From Pseudocercospora fijiensis CIRAD86 (Eukaryota > Ascomycota > Dothideomycetes > Mycosphaerellales > Mycosphaerellaceae), in contig NW_006921537.1 in assembly GCF_000340215.1 (NCBI RefSeq), forward strand, positions 2,073,011 through 2,137,010: a DNA stretch of 64,000 nucleotides, in the 5' to 3' direction. The notes beneath the pieces were generated by a model that was not told the origin of the DNA, searched no databases, and saw nothing but the letters and a program-made list of their open reading frames with translations. The translations under genes were made by a program, and so were the position numbers. Each line of letters starts with the position of its first letter. Within the stretch, counting starts at the first letter, position 1. Shown here in pieces: positions 1-11,146 of this stretch.

Positions 1-1530
1 CGGAGTTCCCATGCGAAGGCCACCCGGCTTCAGGGCGGACTTATCACCAGGTACTGTGTTCTTGTTTGCGGCAACGCCGACCAGTTCCAATACACGCTCT
101 ACCCGCGCGCCGTCGATACCCTTGTCCTTTAGATCCACAAGCACAAGATGATTATCTGTGCCTCCAGAGACGATGTTGTATCCAAGTCCACCTGACTCTT
201 TCGCATCACCAAGACGTCCTGCTAGCGCTTTCGCGTTCTCGAGAACCTGTTGCTGATACTCCTTGAATTCTGGCTGTTGTGCTTGGTGAAGTGCTACTGC
301 GAGCGCGGTGATGGTGTGATTATGCGGTCCTCCTTGGTGTCCTGGGAACACGGAAGCGTTGATCGGGTTCTCCAAGTCATAGAGCTCCTCTTTACCCTTC
401 TTGTCGACACTTCGCACGCCCTTGCGGAAGAAGATCATAGCTCCTCGCGGTCCTCTCAAGCTCTTGTGGGTAGTCGTTGTAACAATGTCTGCATATTCGA
501 ATGGCGACGGAACTACGCCTGCAGCTACAAGACCAGAAATGTGTGCCATGTCTGCGAGCAGGTAGCAGTTGCCCACCTTGTCTGCGATCTTTCTAAACCG
601 ATCGTAGTCGATCAATCGACTATATGCGCTTGTTCCTGCAATTATGATCTTCGGTCGGTAAAGCAATGCCATCTCTTCCAAGCGATCGTAGTCGATGAGG
701 CCAGACGTCTCGTCTAATCGATATGGCAAGGTTTCGAAATACTTCGAGATCATGGAGATCTTCTTGTTGGGAATCTGGTAGCCGTGCGATAGATGGCCGC
801 CATGAGGGAGGTCAAGACCCATGATACGGTCGTGTGCGTTAAGAACGGCCGAGTATGCGTAGAGATTGGCAGGCGATCCGGAGAGTGCTGGAAAAGATGT
901 TAGCGAAAATCATGGAGATAGATCATGTTGTGTCGCAAACGTTGTACGTTGACTCCCCATGAGTCGTTGTTCAGCCTGAAGGTCTGCAATGCTCGCTCTT
1001 GACATAGCGTCTCCGCTTGATCGATGAACTCATTGCCTCCATAGTATCGTGCTCCAGGGTATCCCTCAGAGTACTTATCTATTGCTCCACATCAGCTCGT
1101 GCGATCTCCAAGCTCATCCATTCGCCTCACTTTGCATAACACTCCCAAGCGCGTCGAGCACTGCTTGGCTCGTGAAGTTTTCGGATGGGATCAGGTTGAT
1201 AAAGTGCTTCTGCCGTCTTTTCTCCTATTTATAGGTTAAGACGAGTTCAGGCGCATGTCGTACGGTGTGTGCGATCGACCAAACCTTTTGAATTATATCG
1301 TATACGGTAGAGTCGGCTTGCTCGAGGTGGGAGGATAGCAGCTACTCTACGCATCAGCTGTCGAAACATTATATGCCAATGTTTCACCATGGCAAGACCA
1401 CCTTGTGCTGTCTGTCTGTAGACAGTGCCCGCAATGCTTGCAGAGCGAATGGCTGCGTTGCTACTGGACGCTTGCATGCCCGGCAGAGCAATGAGCCAGA
1501 CGACCTGGCCGTCGCCCGTATCGACGACAT
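1..1530 (-). CDS. SHM1: Serine hydroxymethyltransferase, mitochondrial (3' end outside window)
   Basis: Interconverts serine plus tetrahydrofolate with glycine plus methylene-tetrahydrofolate; PLP-dependent. I read five exons on the minus strand: 1402-1530, 1285-1341, 1131-1224, 941-1078 and 1-887, with GT/AG introns of 52-60 bp. The start at 1530 gives an Arg/Ser-rich leader ([20 protein letters not shown]...) followed by LRALSTD, a typical mitochondrial presequence. Downstream come [37 protein letters not shown] and WGVNVQPLSGSPAN, all SHMT hallmarks. The PLP-lysine motif [13 protein letters not shown] lies near 445-482. The window edge cuts the protein after RMGTP, so about the last 100 residues are missing. 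Family assignment is certain; mitochondrial location is inferred from the leader. It neighbours S-adenosylmethionine synthetase, another one-carbon enzyme. Confidence 0.95.
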
Positions 1531-2011
1531 GTTGGACTTAGGTGTTGCGAGAGTAGTGAAGGAGAAATTGGCCGCGACTCTACACTACTTCGAACTCTAC
1601 AGTAGCCCTTGATCGAGTGGCGGGGATCCTGTATTTCAGGTAGCCGCTATGGCCCATATCTTCCTCGCACCTTGCACCTCGGTTTTGTCTTCCTTATCCA
1701 GTCGTCTCTCCCTCATCCTCTCCGCACTATCCGCCCTCGCACTGTATTGCTGGCCATCGATGGCCGTACGGACTCACTGGCCGAAAACGTCATTTCGAAT
1801 ACCGCAGACCGAAGCGAACATGACAGCAGAGAGAGCTGAGGAGAATGGTGAATCGGACAAGTCATACTGCATTCGCAAGCTTCGTATACTTCTGGTCTAA
1901 CGTCTATTTCCATGTGTCGACCGTGCAGCGAATCTTCAGCAATGAGCCATTGCTCTATGCGCCTCAGCCAAAAAAAAATCATACGAGAATAGCCAATGCG
2001 ATGTGTATGGA
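1531..2011. other. Intergenic, SHMT upstream region
   Basis: No supportable gene. Short open frames on both strands have no recognisable protein character. The stretch presumably holds the SHMT promoter. Confidence 0.5.
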
Positions 2012-2536
2012 CTATCGACTTATACTTGGGTCAGCATTGGTTTCAACAAGAGAGCGTGTGGAAGATACACACCCGCTGGTAGCTCTTCCTCGGAGACGAA
2101 AGTGCGGAGTTACGCGACAGTGTCTGGAGTGGAACTCATTTCGAGACTTTCTAACCTCGAAAGAAGCTGGACCGCACTGCCTCGTCTCACACGAAGTCTG
2201 TTGAATGTTTCCAATGATGAAATCGGAAGTTGAAGCACCTGGCATCAATACACCAAGCACACCTGCGTCTTCTATGGCTTGCGAAGCCCCTCGGCCTTGA
2301 TGTGGTTGCATTGAATGCGCAGCATCTCCCACCAGGACCAGCTTCTCGCGTACGTATCGTGGGAGCGGGTCTCGATCTGCTACTTTCCAGACATACATCT
2401 CATCTTCCTTGGCAAGACGCACAATATCGCCGAGAGATTGGTCAAAGTCTTCCCGATCGAATAACTCAAGTGCCATAGCTCGACTAGCCTGTACTATCTC
2501 ATGTCCGCTCCCGCTGGACTGACTGGCATCGGGAAC
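2012..2536 (-). pseudogene. FAD-dependent monooxygenase, C-terminal fragment
   Basis: The minus-strand frame contains MYVWKVADRDPLPRYVRE followed by LVLVGDAAHSMQPHQGRGAS. This is the GD motif that binds the FAD ribityl chain in salicylate-hydroxylase-like monooxygenases. Upstream the frame meets a TAA at 2537-2539, and I find no trace of the N-terminal Rossmann motif GxGxxG or the middle of the protein. Downstream of GVLMPG the frame loses homology, while the next frame reads FNRLRVRRGSAVQLLSRL, resembling the usual R-x-x-RA-x-x-VQ helix. That points to a frameshift or a lost splice site. I read it as a decayed gene fragment, facing a decayed MFS gene on the other strand. A functional short paralogue is unlikely. 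Confidence 0.8.
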
Positions 2537-2759
2537 TTAGTCCTGTCTCTCAAACACTCCAAAATTCTGTAAGGTATGGCTAAAAGAAGCAGATCAGCCA
2601 CAGTGAGTGGTCTTCTGGTGTAGCAGCCTTTTCAGACCGGCCCATGCCCAGTCGTCCCGACTCACAGGAGGACCGGTAATCTACACGAGGGCTGGAAGAG
2701 CTTTTGACCTACGTGCTGCTATATGAAGCTTATCTTTGACAACGGCAATGCCATTTGTC

Positions 2760-2960
2760 AGCCCTATTGATATACGGACTGTCGCAGGCCGAAAAGTACT
2801 TGGCATTTTCACTCCTCTGCTGGGGAGTGACTACGACTTGTCACGCAGCATGGGAAAAAATGCTGGGCTTGTAGCACTGAGGGTCCTTTCCGGATTATTC
2901 GAGGCTACTGTGATCGAGTTGCCATTAATGCTGACTGCAAATACAGCCAAAAATACAAGT
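2760..2960 (+). pseudogene. MFS transporter fragment (allantoate-permease-like), frameshifted
   Basis: Two overlapping frames together give a stretch typical of DAL5-like anion:cation symporters of the major facilitator superfamily. Frame A (from about 2764) reads LIYGLSQAEKYLAFSLLCWG then VTTTCHAAWEK. Frame B reads NAGLVALRVLSGLFEATV. The switch falls in an A6 run at 2855-2860, so a single indel there explains the break. No start, no remaining transmembrane helices and no C-terminal half are visible, so this is a remnant of roughly 65 codons. It is head-to-head with the FAD monooxygenase fragment, suggesting an old divergent catabolic gene pair. Confidence 0.65.
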
Positions 2961-3952
2961 CAGCGATGCATGACCCAAACTGTATGTCCGAGACTCACGC
3001 ATCGATGGAGCGGTACACACAAATAAGACCAGAAATGCTCTCCGATTCAAACCAATGAACCAATATCCCCTAATACAGATCGGGAATGACGAGTTCATGT
3101 CTTCTGATCATCCAGCAATGGACAACCAGGATCCCGGTCATTGGATGGATGGTATTAGACATCTGCACATCTGCATACATGCGGCGGACATTATTGCATT
3201 ATTCTCGGCCCGCCGAATGTGATTTGACGAGGCAGCATATTCTTTCGGTAGCCGAACGAAACAGGGGACACGTATGTATAGTCGGCTAGTTTGTAGTGGA
3301 CGTTCTCGATGGAGAAATCTGGCAGACAGTGGCAGTGTGGCATATGATAGCCGCTTATAGCCGATTGGCAGTACAAAAGCGATCGCCAGTGCACGTGAGA
3401 ATGAAGATGCCTTCCAGTCGTTAGTAATGTGTGAGAGAACGTTCGTTACAAGTGCTTGGGAAAAGGGACCGATGAAACGAACGAAGCGAAGCCAGAACTG
3501 ACGTGATCTGAAAGGAAGTGCGACTTCGGATGAAGGGGGGAGGGTTCCTTGCTCTGTCGTACAGTCGTACTCAGATTTTTGCACGGTGTGTGCCTGAGGC
3601 TACCAGCAGCAGAATACATTATGGCGCTGTACTTATTAGAATGCTCATTGCTTTGCCGAGTCGCTGACGGAAGGGAACGCGATTGCACCTCTTTGTGTAG
3701 TCGTAGTGCCATGACATTTGAGAACAATAGCCACACATTCCGGCGTAACGCCTTGGAGATGATACAAGGAACAATCGTGATCCGTGCTCGAGTTTAGTGG
3801 GGTCCGGCAAGTCTGTGATCTGTGAGCGGGCGAGTTCCTCACTTTTCAAAGCCGTTCCTGCTCTCAACCAAGAAACACCCACTCGACACTGCTCAATCGC
3901 TCGTCAAAATCCTCCACGAGCCTCGCACAACACACGCTCTACTACCGTCACC
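2961..3952. other. Intergenic, SAM synthetase promoter side
   Basis: About 1 kb with no convincing gene; open frames on both strands lack recognisable domains. The last 100 bp before the ATG are CA/CT-rich, as usual for a fungal 5' leader. Confidence 0.5.
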
Positions 3953-5259
3953 ATGACCCAAGTCAACGGAGACCACAAGCCTCACCAGGGCTCGTAAGTG
4001 TGCCATTGAACCAGCAATCGTGGCATGACCCAGAGCTCGCTAACCGGATTTTTTCCCCGTACAGTAAGGGCACCTTCCTCTTCACCTCTGAATCCGTCGG
4101 TCGTGGCCACCCAGACAAGATTGCCGACCAGGTCTCCGATGCTGTTCTCGATGCCTGCTTGGCCGAGGATCCAGCCTCCAAGGTTGCCTGCGAGACTGCT
4201 ACAAAGACTGGTATGATCATGATCTTTGGTGAGATTACCACCAAGACCCGTGTAGACTACCAGAAGGTCATCCGTGAGGCGATCAAGGACATTGGATATG
4301 ACAGCTCAGAGAAGGGATTCGACTACAAGACTTGCAACGTCCTCGTCGCCATTGAGGAGCAGAGCCCAGATATTGCACAAGGTCTCCACTATGAGGAGCG
4401 CCTCGAGAACCTCGGTGCTGGTGACCAGGGTATCATGTTCGGCTATGCCACCGATGAGACACCTGAGATGCTGCCATTGACCATTCTCCTCGCACACAAG
4501 CTCAACGCGGCCCTTGACGCTGCCGCCAAGGATGGCTCCCTTGCATGGCTCCGACCAGACACCAAGACTCAAGTCACCGTCGAGTACGAGCACGACAACG
4601 GTGCTGTCGTGCCAAAGAGAGTAGACACTGTCGTCGTCTCAGCCCAGCACAGCCCAGACATCACCACTGAGCAGCTGCGAAAGGAGATCCTCGAGAAGAT
4701 CATCAAGAAGGTCATCCCAGCCAACCTGCTCGACGACAAGACCGTCTACCACGTGAGTAAAGCGTTTCTGAATACTGGTGCAGAATGCTGATACAATTAG
4801 ATTCAACCATCTGGTCTCTTCATCATCGGTGGTCCTCAGGGAGATGCAGGTCTCACTGGACGTAAGATTATTGTCGACACCTACGGTGGTTGGGGTGCAC
4901 ACGGTGGCGGTGCTTTCTCCGGAAAGGACTACAGCAAGGTCGACCGCTCTGCCGCATACCTCGCACGATGGGTCGCCAAATCTCTCGTCCACTCCAAGCT
5001 TGCCCGCCGAGCGCTCGTGCAGTTCTCCTATGCCATCGGTGTTGCCGAGCCACTCTCGATCTTCGTTGACACATACGGCACATCCGACAAGAGCTCCGAG
5101 GAACTCGTGGAGATTATTCGCAACAACTTCAACATGAGACCAGGCGTCATCGTCAAGGAGCTCGACCTTGCCAAGCCAGTCTACCGCAAGACCGCCATGA
5201 ACGGCCACTTCACCAATCAGGACTTCACCTGGGAGAAGCCAAAGACGCTCAAGTACTAG
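3953..5259 (+). CDS. SAM2: S-adenosylmethionine synthetase
   Basis: Makes S-adenosylmethionine from methionine and ATP, the main methyl donor. Three exons: 3953-3993, 4065-4752 and 4801-5259, with introns of 71 and 48 bp. The product is 395 residues, the normal family length. Visible motifs are [13 protein letters not shown] around residues 24-36 with the catalytic His of [17 protein letters not shown] at about 131-142, and the phosphate-binding GGGAFSGKD at about 278-286. The start codon has a good context (CACCATGACC), and the short first exon [14 protein letters not shown] is typical of fungal orthologues. No damage is seen. It lies in the same neighbourhood as mitochondrial SHMT and 6-phosphogluconate dehydrogenase. 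Confidence 0.97.
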
Positions 5260-6641
5260 GTACCCCTTGAGCCGTCAGTCCTTTTCAACAACATAATTAA
5301 TCAGCCCTGCCTCACGGCACGGGCCAGCATTAGCCAGGTCAGAGCTCCACCTCTGGTCTGATGACAATCGGCGTTTACACGGCATTCCGGGGAGGATGAA
5401 TGAATGGATGGGGAGATGTTACACTAGAGTCTCGAAAAGTTTCGGGGAGCGCAATGATACCCAGTAAAGGCCCTGCTCGCGGCATGGAAAAACGAGTTTT
5501 GTATTCAACATAGACCACGGGCAGGCAGACTGCTATCGACGTCTGGTCGCATTTGGTTGTGGAATCTGGCATTTAGCGTCGGCGTTCGGAGATGTGCTCA
5601 ACCAACATCTTTCGGGCGTGATGACGGAAAGCATCAAGTTCGCGCTCGATAGGAATGATATGGGGATTTGATGTTTATGACTGTCGTTCTTCCATTCATC
5701 ACAAAGCGGTGTTTCAATATGGTTCTGCTGACATTTGTTGCACGGCATGACTTCATTTGCAGTATGTTCTAGGGTCGAGCTGCTCCGTCTTGGGCTCAGA
5801 TTGCTCTACGCCTTCGACTACTTTGTCGAAAGCAGGAGACAGACAAATACGGTAAAGAATATGTTCGAAAGGAGGGTGCAGGGCATCGGCAAACTGCTGT
5901 CGGCTTCCTAGTTCCATGAGCGCACAGACTGACTGGGATGCCTCCGCGCGAGAAGTTTGTTGGGAGCAGTAGCCGGCTTTCCAAAAATTTGACAGCTCCA
6001 AGCTAGAAGCAAGACTTCGCTACGCTGGCATTGTTATCATTGCCCAGCGGGAGGCTCGGTTTGCTGGGTCTTCCTGTTTCTACTCGCAGCTGTGATATCG
6101 TAAGATGAGATTGCTCCTCTATGATGCAGAATGCCTGTCTGCCTGAGCGGCCTGACGCAACGTTTGATTTGTCTCCATTGCCGAGTGAAAGCCGAGCGAG
6201 CACGAACACGGCCATTGACGGGCGTAGATGGCAGAGTGGGAGGGGGAGGAGGCCGGAGTGTGGCTGTTGACCGGTTCCCGATAGTCAGTCCAAGACGAGT
6301 GCGGAGCTGTGAGAGGGAAAAGGCGTCTCGTCGGGCGGCCACTACTAGCTATGTATGTACCTTGTCTTGATCTCGGACGTCTATCGAGCGGCATCTGGCG
6401 AAGAGCGTGTGTGTTTGCGTGGGCGTGGGCGTGCATGAGCAGTTCCTTGCTGACGAAGAGTTTGGCAATCGCAGTTCGGACCTCTCGAGCCTCCCGCAGT
6501 TGCGCCTTTAGCCCCACTGCCATGAGACCTATGTCACCGCAAAGCCCAACGCAACTCAAACTCTCTCCGAATTCCTCTTCTACACCGCAGCAGCGCGTGA
6601 ACAGCATCTCCAACCACTTCAAGCAACACCATCCCACCACC
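5260..6641. other. Intergenic, 6PGDH promoter side
   Basis: About 1.4 kb without a supportable gene. It has a G-rich purine tract near 6,234-6,260 and a CA-rich leader just before the 6PGDH start. Confidence 0.5.
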
Positions 6642-8512
6642 ATGTCCGCACCAGAGGCAGTGTATGTATTCTCCCGCCCCATCGTCAATCGTCACATTGT
6701 CCCTCCACCAACGTTTCGCTGGCCGGAAGAATTATTCGCAACGCCAGAGCCTTGCAACAAGAAATGTGTTGGAATGCGAGAAAAGGCAAAATCAGCTGAG
6801 AGTATATGCATTGCCTTCTCTGCTTCAAGAGATGGCACAGCTCGACCTATGCAGACACTCTTGTCGAATGACTCCTCCAGAAACACAGCACCATTTCCCG
6901 CCATGGCAGAGCTCCCGGCTGACAATGCTTTTTCACAGCGGAGACTTCGGTCTCATCGGTTTGGCCGTCATGGGCCAGAACCTGATCCTTAACGCCGCCG
7001 ACCACGGATTCACCGTCGTCGCCTTCAACCGTACCGTCTCCAAAGTCGACCGCTTTTTGGACAATGAGGCCAAGGGCAAGAGCATCGTGGGCGCACACAG
7101 CATCAAGGAGTTCGTCGCGAAGCTCAAGAAGCCACGACGCATGATGTTGCTCGTCATGGCCGGAAAGCCAGTCGACGACTTCATTGAGACCCTCTTGACT
7201 GAGGGTGGTGTTGAGCCAGGCGACATTATCATTGACGGTGGTAACTCGCATTTCCCAGACACCAACCGCCGCACGAAGTACCTCGCCTCCAAGGGCATTC
7301 GCTTCGTCGGTTCTGGTGTTTCCGGTGGTGAGGAGGGTGCCCGCTACGGTCCATCCATCATGCCCGGTGGTAACGAGGAGGCATGGCCATACATTAAGGA
7401 CGTCCTCCAGTCTATCTCCGCCAAGTCGGACGGCGAGCCATGCTGTCAATGGGTCGGTGACGAGGGTGCTGGACACTACGTTAAGATGGTGCATAACGGT
7501 ATTGAGTACGGAGACATGCAGCTGATTTGCGAGGTGGGCTTTCAAAAATCGCAGAACAATTGTGAGCAGGCGAGCTGATACTTTACAGGCCTACGACATC
7601 ATGAAGCGTGGTCTTGGTCTTTCTGGCAAGGAAATGGCCGATGTCTTCGCAGAGTGGAACAAGGGCGTGCTCGACTCGTTCCTCATCGAAATCACCCGTG
7701 ATATCCTCTACTTCAACGATGAAGACGGAACCACCCTTGTTGAGAAGATCCTTGATGCCGCAGGCCAGAAGGGAACCGGCAAGTGGACTGCCATCAACGC
7801 TCTTGACATGGGCCAGCCAGTGACACTCATTGGTGAGGCTGTCTTCTCGAGATGTTTGTCCTCGCTCAAGGGCGAGCGTACCCGCGCGAGCCAGAAGCTC
7901 TCCGGTCCAACACCCAAGTTCGAGGGCGACAAGAAGCAGTTCCTCAAGAACCTTGAGCAGGCCCTCTACGCCTCTAAGATCATTTCTTACGCACAAGGCT
8001 TCATGCTTATGCAGAGTGTGAGTTCATCTGAGACAACTTCAATTTCTGTCCGTCACTAACACTGTCCATAGGCCGCCAAGGAATACGGCTGGAAGCTCCA
8101 GAAGCCAGAGATCGCGCTCATGTGGCGTGGTGGCTGCATCATCCGCTCCGTCTTCTTGAAGGACATCACCAAGGCATACCGCAGCAACCCAGATCTCGAG
8201 AACCTGCTCTTCGACGACTTCTTCAACAAGGCCATCCACAACGCCCAGCCGGGCTGGAGAGATGTTGTCTCCAAGGGCGCTCTCTGGGGTATCCCAACAC
8301 CAGCTTTCTCCACTGCTCTCTCCTTCTTCGACGGCTTCCGAACCAAGGATCTTCCAGCCAACCTGCTCCAGGCTCAGCGTGACTACTTTGGTGCGCACAC
8401 TTTCCGCATCAAGCCAGAGTTCGCCAGCGACAAGTACCCAGAGGGCAAGGACATTCACGTCAACTGGACCGGCCGCGGTGGCAATGTTTCTGCTTCTACC
8501 TACAATGCTTAA
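6642..8512 (+). CDS. GND1: 6-phosphogluconate dehydrogenase, decarboxylating
   Basis: Third enzyme of the oxidative pentose phosphate pathway: 6-phosphogluconate + NADP to ribulose-5-phosphate + CO2 + NADPH, in the cytosol. Four exons: 6642-6661, 6939-7533, 7589-8017 and 8072-8512, giving 494 residues, the family length. The first exon encodes only MSAPEAV, and the 277-bp first intron is much longer than the others (54-55 bp), so it may carry regulatory sequence. Motifs: NADP-binding [12 protein letters not shown] near the N terminus, substrate-binding [20 protein letters not shown], the catalytic segment [18 protein letters not shown], and the C-terminal RDYFGAHTF. No defects are visible. 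Confidence 0.97.
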
Positions 8513-9016
8513 GCGTATCAAGTTCGGGTGCATCGATAAACGGCTGTGGGCCGCAGCATGATAGCATATCTAGCCCGAAGCGGGCCACGTCGATAGCACT
8601 ACCCAGGATGAGGATGAAATGATGAGATGGTTCTCATTGGGAGACATGATGAACAAAGTCAGATAGATGAGCTGTATCTAGCCCACGGTAAAACGCATGA
8701 AGATGTTTAGATGATACCGTTGATCAATTCCCATTATTCCCGGACTGAGAATCGACTTGCGCTGGAGGGTGTAGTAACAGAATCCTGGTCTTTTTCGTCC
8801 TTGCTCTGACACTTTCGTCACTTCCCATTCGTGGCATTGTCGAGCATAGTTTGGAATAACAGGAAAACGTGCGCGAGACCGAGTGCGTGAAGTGAAGTTC
8901 AAGCCGCTAGGCGGGCGGGATGGATCAACACGTCCACTTTCTTTGTTTACGTTACTGGCTTCTTCCACAACACCTTCATAGCAACTGAACCGACTTCACA
9001 CCCAGCGGCCAGCGCC
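8513..9016. other. Intergenic
   Basis: About 500 bp between 6PGDH and MAD1 on the same strand. It presumably holds the 6PGDH 3' UTR and the MAD1 promoter; nothing else seen. Confidence 0.5.
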
Positions 9017-11146
9017 ATGGCGCGCAATCAGCCTACATTCGACTTTCTGGCCGGCGCAGAACCCTCGCCGCCACGAAGGCAGCCATTGCGCGAGACGATG
9101 AAGCAGTCGACCGTATCGCGAGCAGATATCAACAATGAAGATCTCCGAGCACAACTGCGCACCGTGCAATACGAACTGGACTCTTTGAAGCAGGAACGCG
9201 AACTGAATGAGCTGCGACACCAGCAAGAACTACGCGAAGTTCAAAACCGAGCAGAGTCCGACTACAAGCGGGCGCAAGCTGCTGAAAGCGCAAGCACTAC
9301 CGCAATCAAGAAAGCAGAAGCTTTATCCCGTGATTGGCAGGAGACTCAAGATCGCGCGGCGAACGAGAAATTGCAGCTGGAGAAAAGAGTCAGATCGTTA
9401 CAAGACGACAATCGATCATTGCGGGACGACCTCGAAGAGGCAAAGGCAGATTTAGAATCGGTTGGACGACAGAATCAACATGCGTTTAGTGAGCTGGAAC
9501 AAAAGTACGTGGCGTTACAGACTTCTTTTGAAGACTGTCAGCAGGATCTCAACGGTAGAGTCGCGAGCCTACAGACCACTCAGCAGAAGCTGGCGCGGAA
9601 AGAAGCAGAAGTTGGGGAGCTCGAGAATGAGGTTCTACGGCTGAAAGCTCAGACTGGAGACTCGGACACTCTTGCTGTGATCAAGAAGGAGCTCACGGAG
9701 CAGGTGACGTATATCAGAAAGCTGGAGGCGACCAATCGTGAGCAGCTCGCAGAGCTGAAGCAGACACGTAGCGCACAAAAGAGCGTTGAGATCGTGGAAG
9801 AGGAGAAGCGCGCTTTAGAGGCGAAGCTTCACATGTTAGAGGATCTGCGTAAGGAGCTTGCAGAATCTCAATTGCAGAAGCAGATACTGGAAGACGAGAA
9901 GAGAAGCTGGACAGCTTACTTGGAGGCGAATGCTGCGAACGAGGAGGACATGCGCTACGATACTCCCGAGCAGATGGCAAAAGCACTCCTGCAAGAAAGA
10001 ATCGAGCGAATGAACTTGATGGACAAACTTGGCGCAATTCAGCCAGAGCTGAAGGTCCTGGAGCAGAATTTGCAGAGTGTCGAAGCAGATAAGGCGCGTC
10101 TGCAAGCAGAATTGGAAGAAGCGCGAAGTAATGCGGCTAAGAATGTGGCGGCTGCGCCTGCTGGAGATGCAAAGGCACGAGCGCGTCTAGAGCGCCAGAA
10201 GAATCTCCTTACGAAAGAAGTGGAATATCTTCGAGCGCAGATGAAGACGTTTGAGGCCGAAGAAGCAGAGTTCACGCCCGAGCAAGTCGATGAAGCGCAC
10301 TCGAATCGCATACAAGAGCTTGAAAAGTTGGCAGATCAATACCGTGCTGAGGTACAGACATTGCAAGCCGATATCAGCAAGCTAGAGACACGGCCACCAG
10401 CCACGCTACAGACACCACGAAAGCGAGCCAGGGAAGAGAACGATGCTGAAAATGAACGCCTCGGCGAGCTCAAGCGTAAGACACGAACTCTCCAAGACGA
10501 CCTCGAAAAACTACAAAAACAAAACCAACTCCTCGAAGCCGAACTCAAAGCCAGCGTCGCCCAAATCAAATCCTTGAAAGACACCTCACGTACCCGCGTC
10601 CTCGAATTCCGCGACAACCCAACATCAAAAATCGAAGCAATCAAACTAACCACCCTCCAAACGCTCCGCGAAGAAAACGCAGCCTTACTCTCCCAACTCA
10701 CGTCCAAACCGCACAATGCGAAAACAGTGCCCCTCTCCACCCTCGAATCCGCAAACCTCCAAATCTCAGACTTGAAAGACCAACTCAAACTCTCGGAAAA
10801 GAAAAAGTTACGTCTGACGCAACTCTACCGGTCCAAAGGAGCGGAATTCACGGAAACTATCGCTTCATTGCTCGGTTGGAAGGTGGATTTCATGCCGAAT
10901 GGGAAGGTCAAGGTGACGAGCATTTTGTACCCGGAAAGTTTTGTGGATGGGGAGAAGGTGGAGAATTCTATCATCTTTGATGGCGAGCAGGGGACTATGA
11001 AGGTCAGTGGTGGGGAGAGGAGTCAGTTTGCTGGAGAGATTTCTTCGCTGGTGGAGTTTTGGGTGGAGGGACGGAAGGAGATTGTCTGTTTTCTTGCGGC
11101 TTGTACGCTGGAGTTTTATGAGAAGACGACGAGGGCGCAGGGGTGA
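9017..11146 (+). CDS. MAD1: Spindle assembly checkpoint protein Mad1
   Basis: Mad1 anchors Mad2 at unattached kinetochores and the nuclear envelope and templates conversion of Mad2 to its active form. A single 709-residue open frame, almost all heptad-rich coiled coil (about residues 40-600). A Mad2-interaction motif is recognisable as RVLEFRDNP at residues 527-535, followed by TSKIEAIKLTTLQTLREEN as in fungal Mad1. Residues about 599-709 (RLTQLYRSKGAEF, SLLGWKVDFMPNGKVKV, ending in an acidic/aromatic C terminus) match the conserved Mad1 C-terminal fold. The usual Arg-Leu-Lys triplet reads RLT here. Synonymous codon choice changes abruptly inside the gene: A/C-ending codons at about 10,490-10,800, then G/T-ending codons to the stop. 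Confidence 0.93.
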   Translation: MARNQPTFDFLAGAEPSPPRRQPLRETMKQSTVSRADINNEDLRAQLRTVQYELDSLKQERELNELRHQQELREVQNRAESDYKRAQAAESASTTAIKKAEALSRDWQETQDRAANEKLQLEKRVRSLQDDNRSLRDDLEEAKADLESVGRQNQHAFSELEQKYVALQTSFEDCQQDLNGRVASLQTTQQKLARKEAEVGELENEVLRLKAQTGDSDTLAVIKKELTEQVTYIRKLEATNREQLAELKQTRSAQKSVEIVEEEKRALEAKLHMLEDLRKELAESQLQKQILEDEKRSWTAYLEANAANEEDMRYDTPEQMAKALLQERIERMNLMDKLGAIQPELKVLEQNLQSVEADKARLQAELEEARSNAAKNVAAAPAGDAKARARLERQKNLLTKEVEYLRAQMKTFEAEEAEFTPEQVDEAHSNRIQELEKLADQYRAEVQTLQADISKLETRPPATLQTPRKRAREENDAENERLGELKRKTRTLQDDLEKLQKQNQLLEAELKASVAQIKSLKDTSRTRVLEFRDNPTSKIEAIKLTTLQTLREENAALLSQLTSKPHNAKTVPLSTLESANLQISDLKDQLKLSEKKKLRLTQLYRSKGAEFTETIASLLGWKVDFMPNGKVKVTSILYPESFVDGEKVENSIIFDGEQGTMKVSGGERSQFAGEISSLVEFWVEGRKEIVCFLAACTLEFYEKTTRAQG

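Noticed and set aside
4639..5208. 189-codon open frame antisense to SAM synthetase
   Set aside because: Shadow of the conserved enzyme frame; the composition follows from it.
6309..6992. 227-codon open frame over the 6PGDH leader and first intron
   Set aside because: No protein features; it overlaps a 20-nt coding exon and intron that give an exact 6PGDH N terminus.
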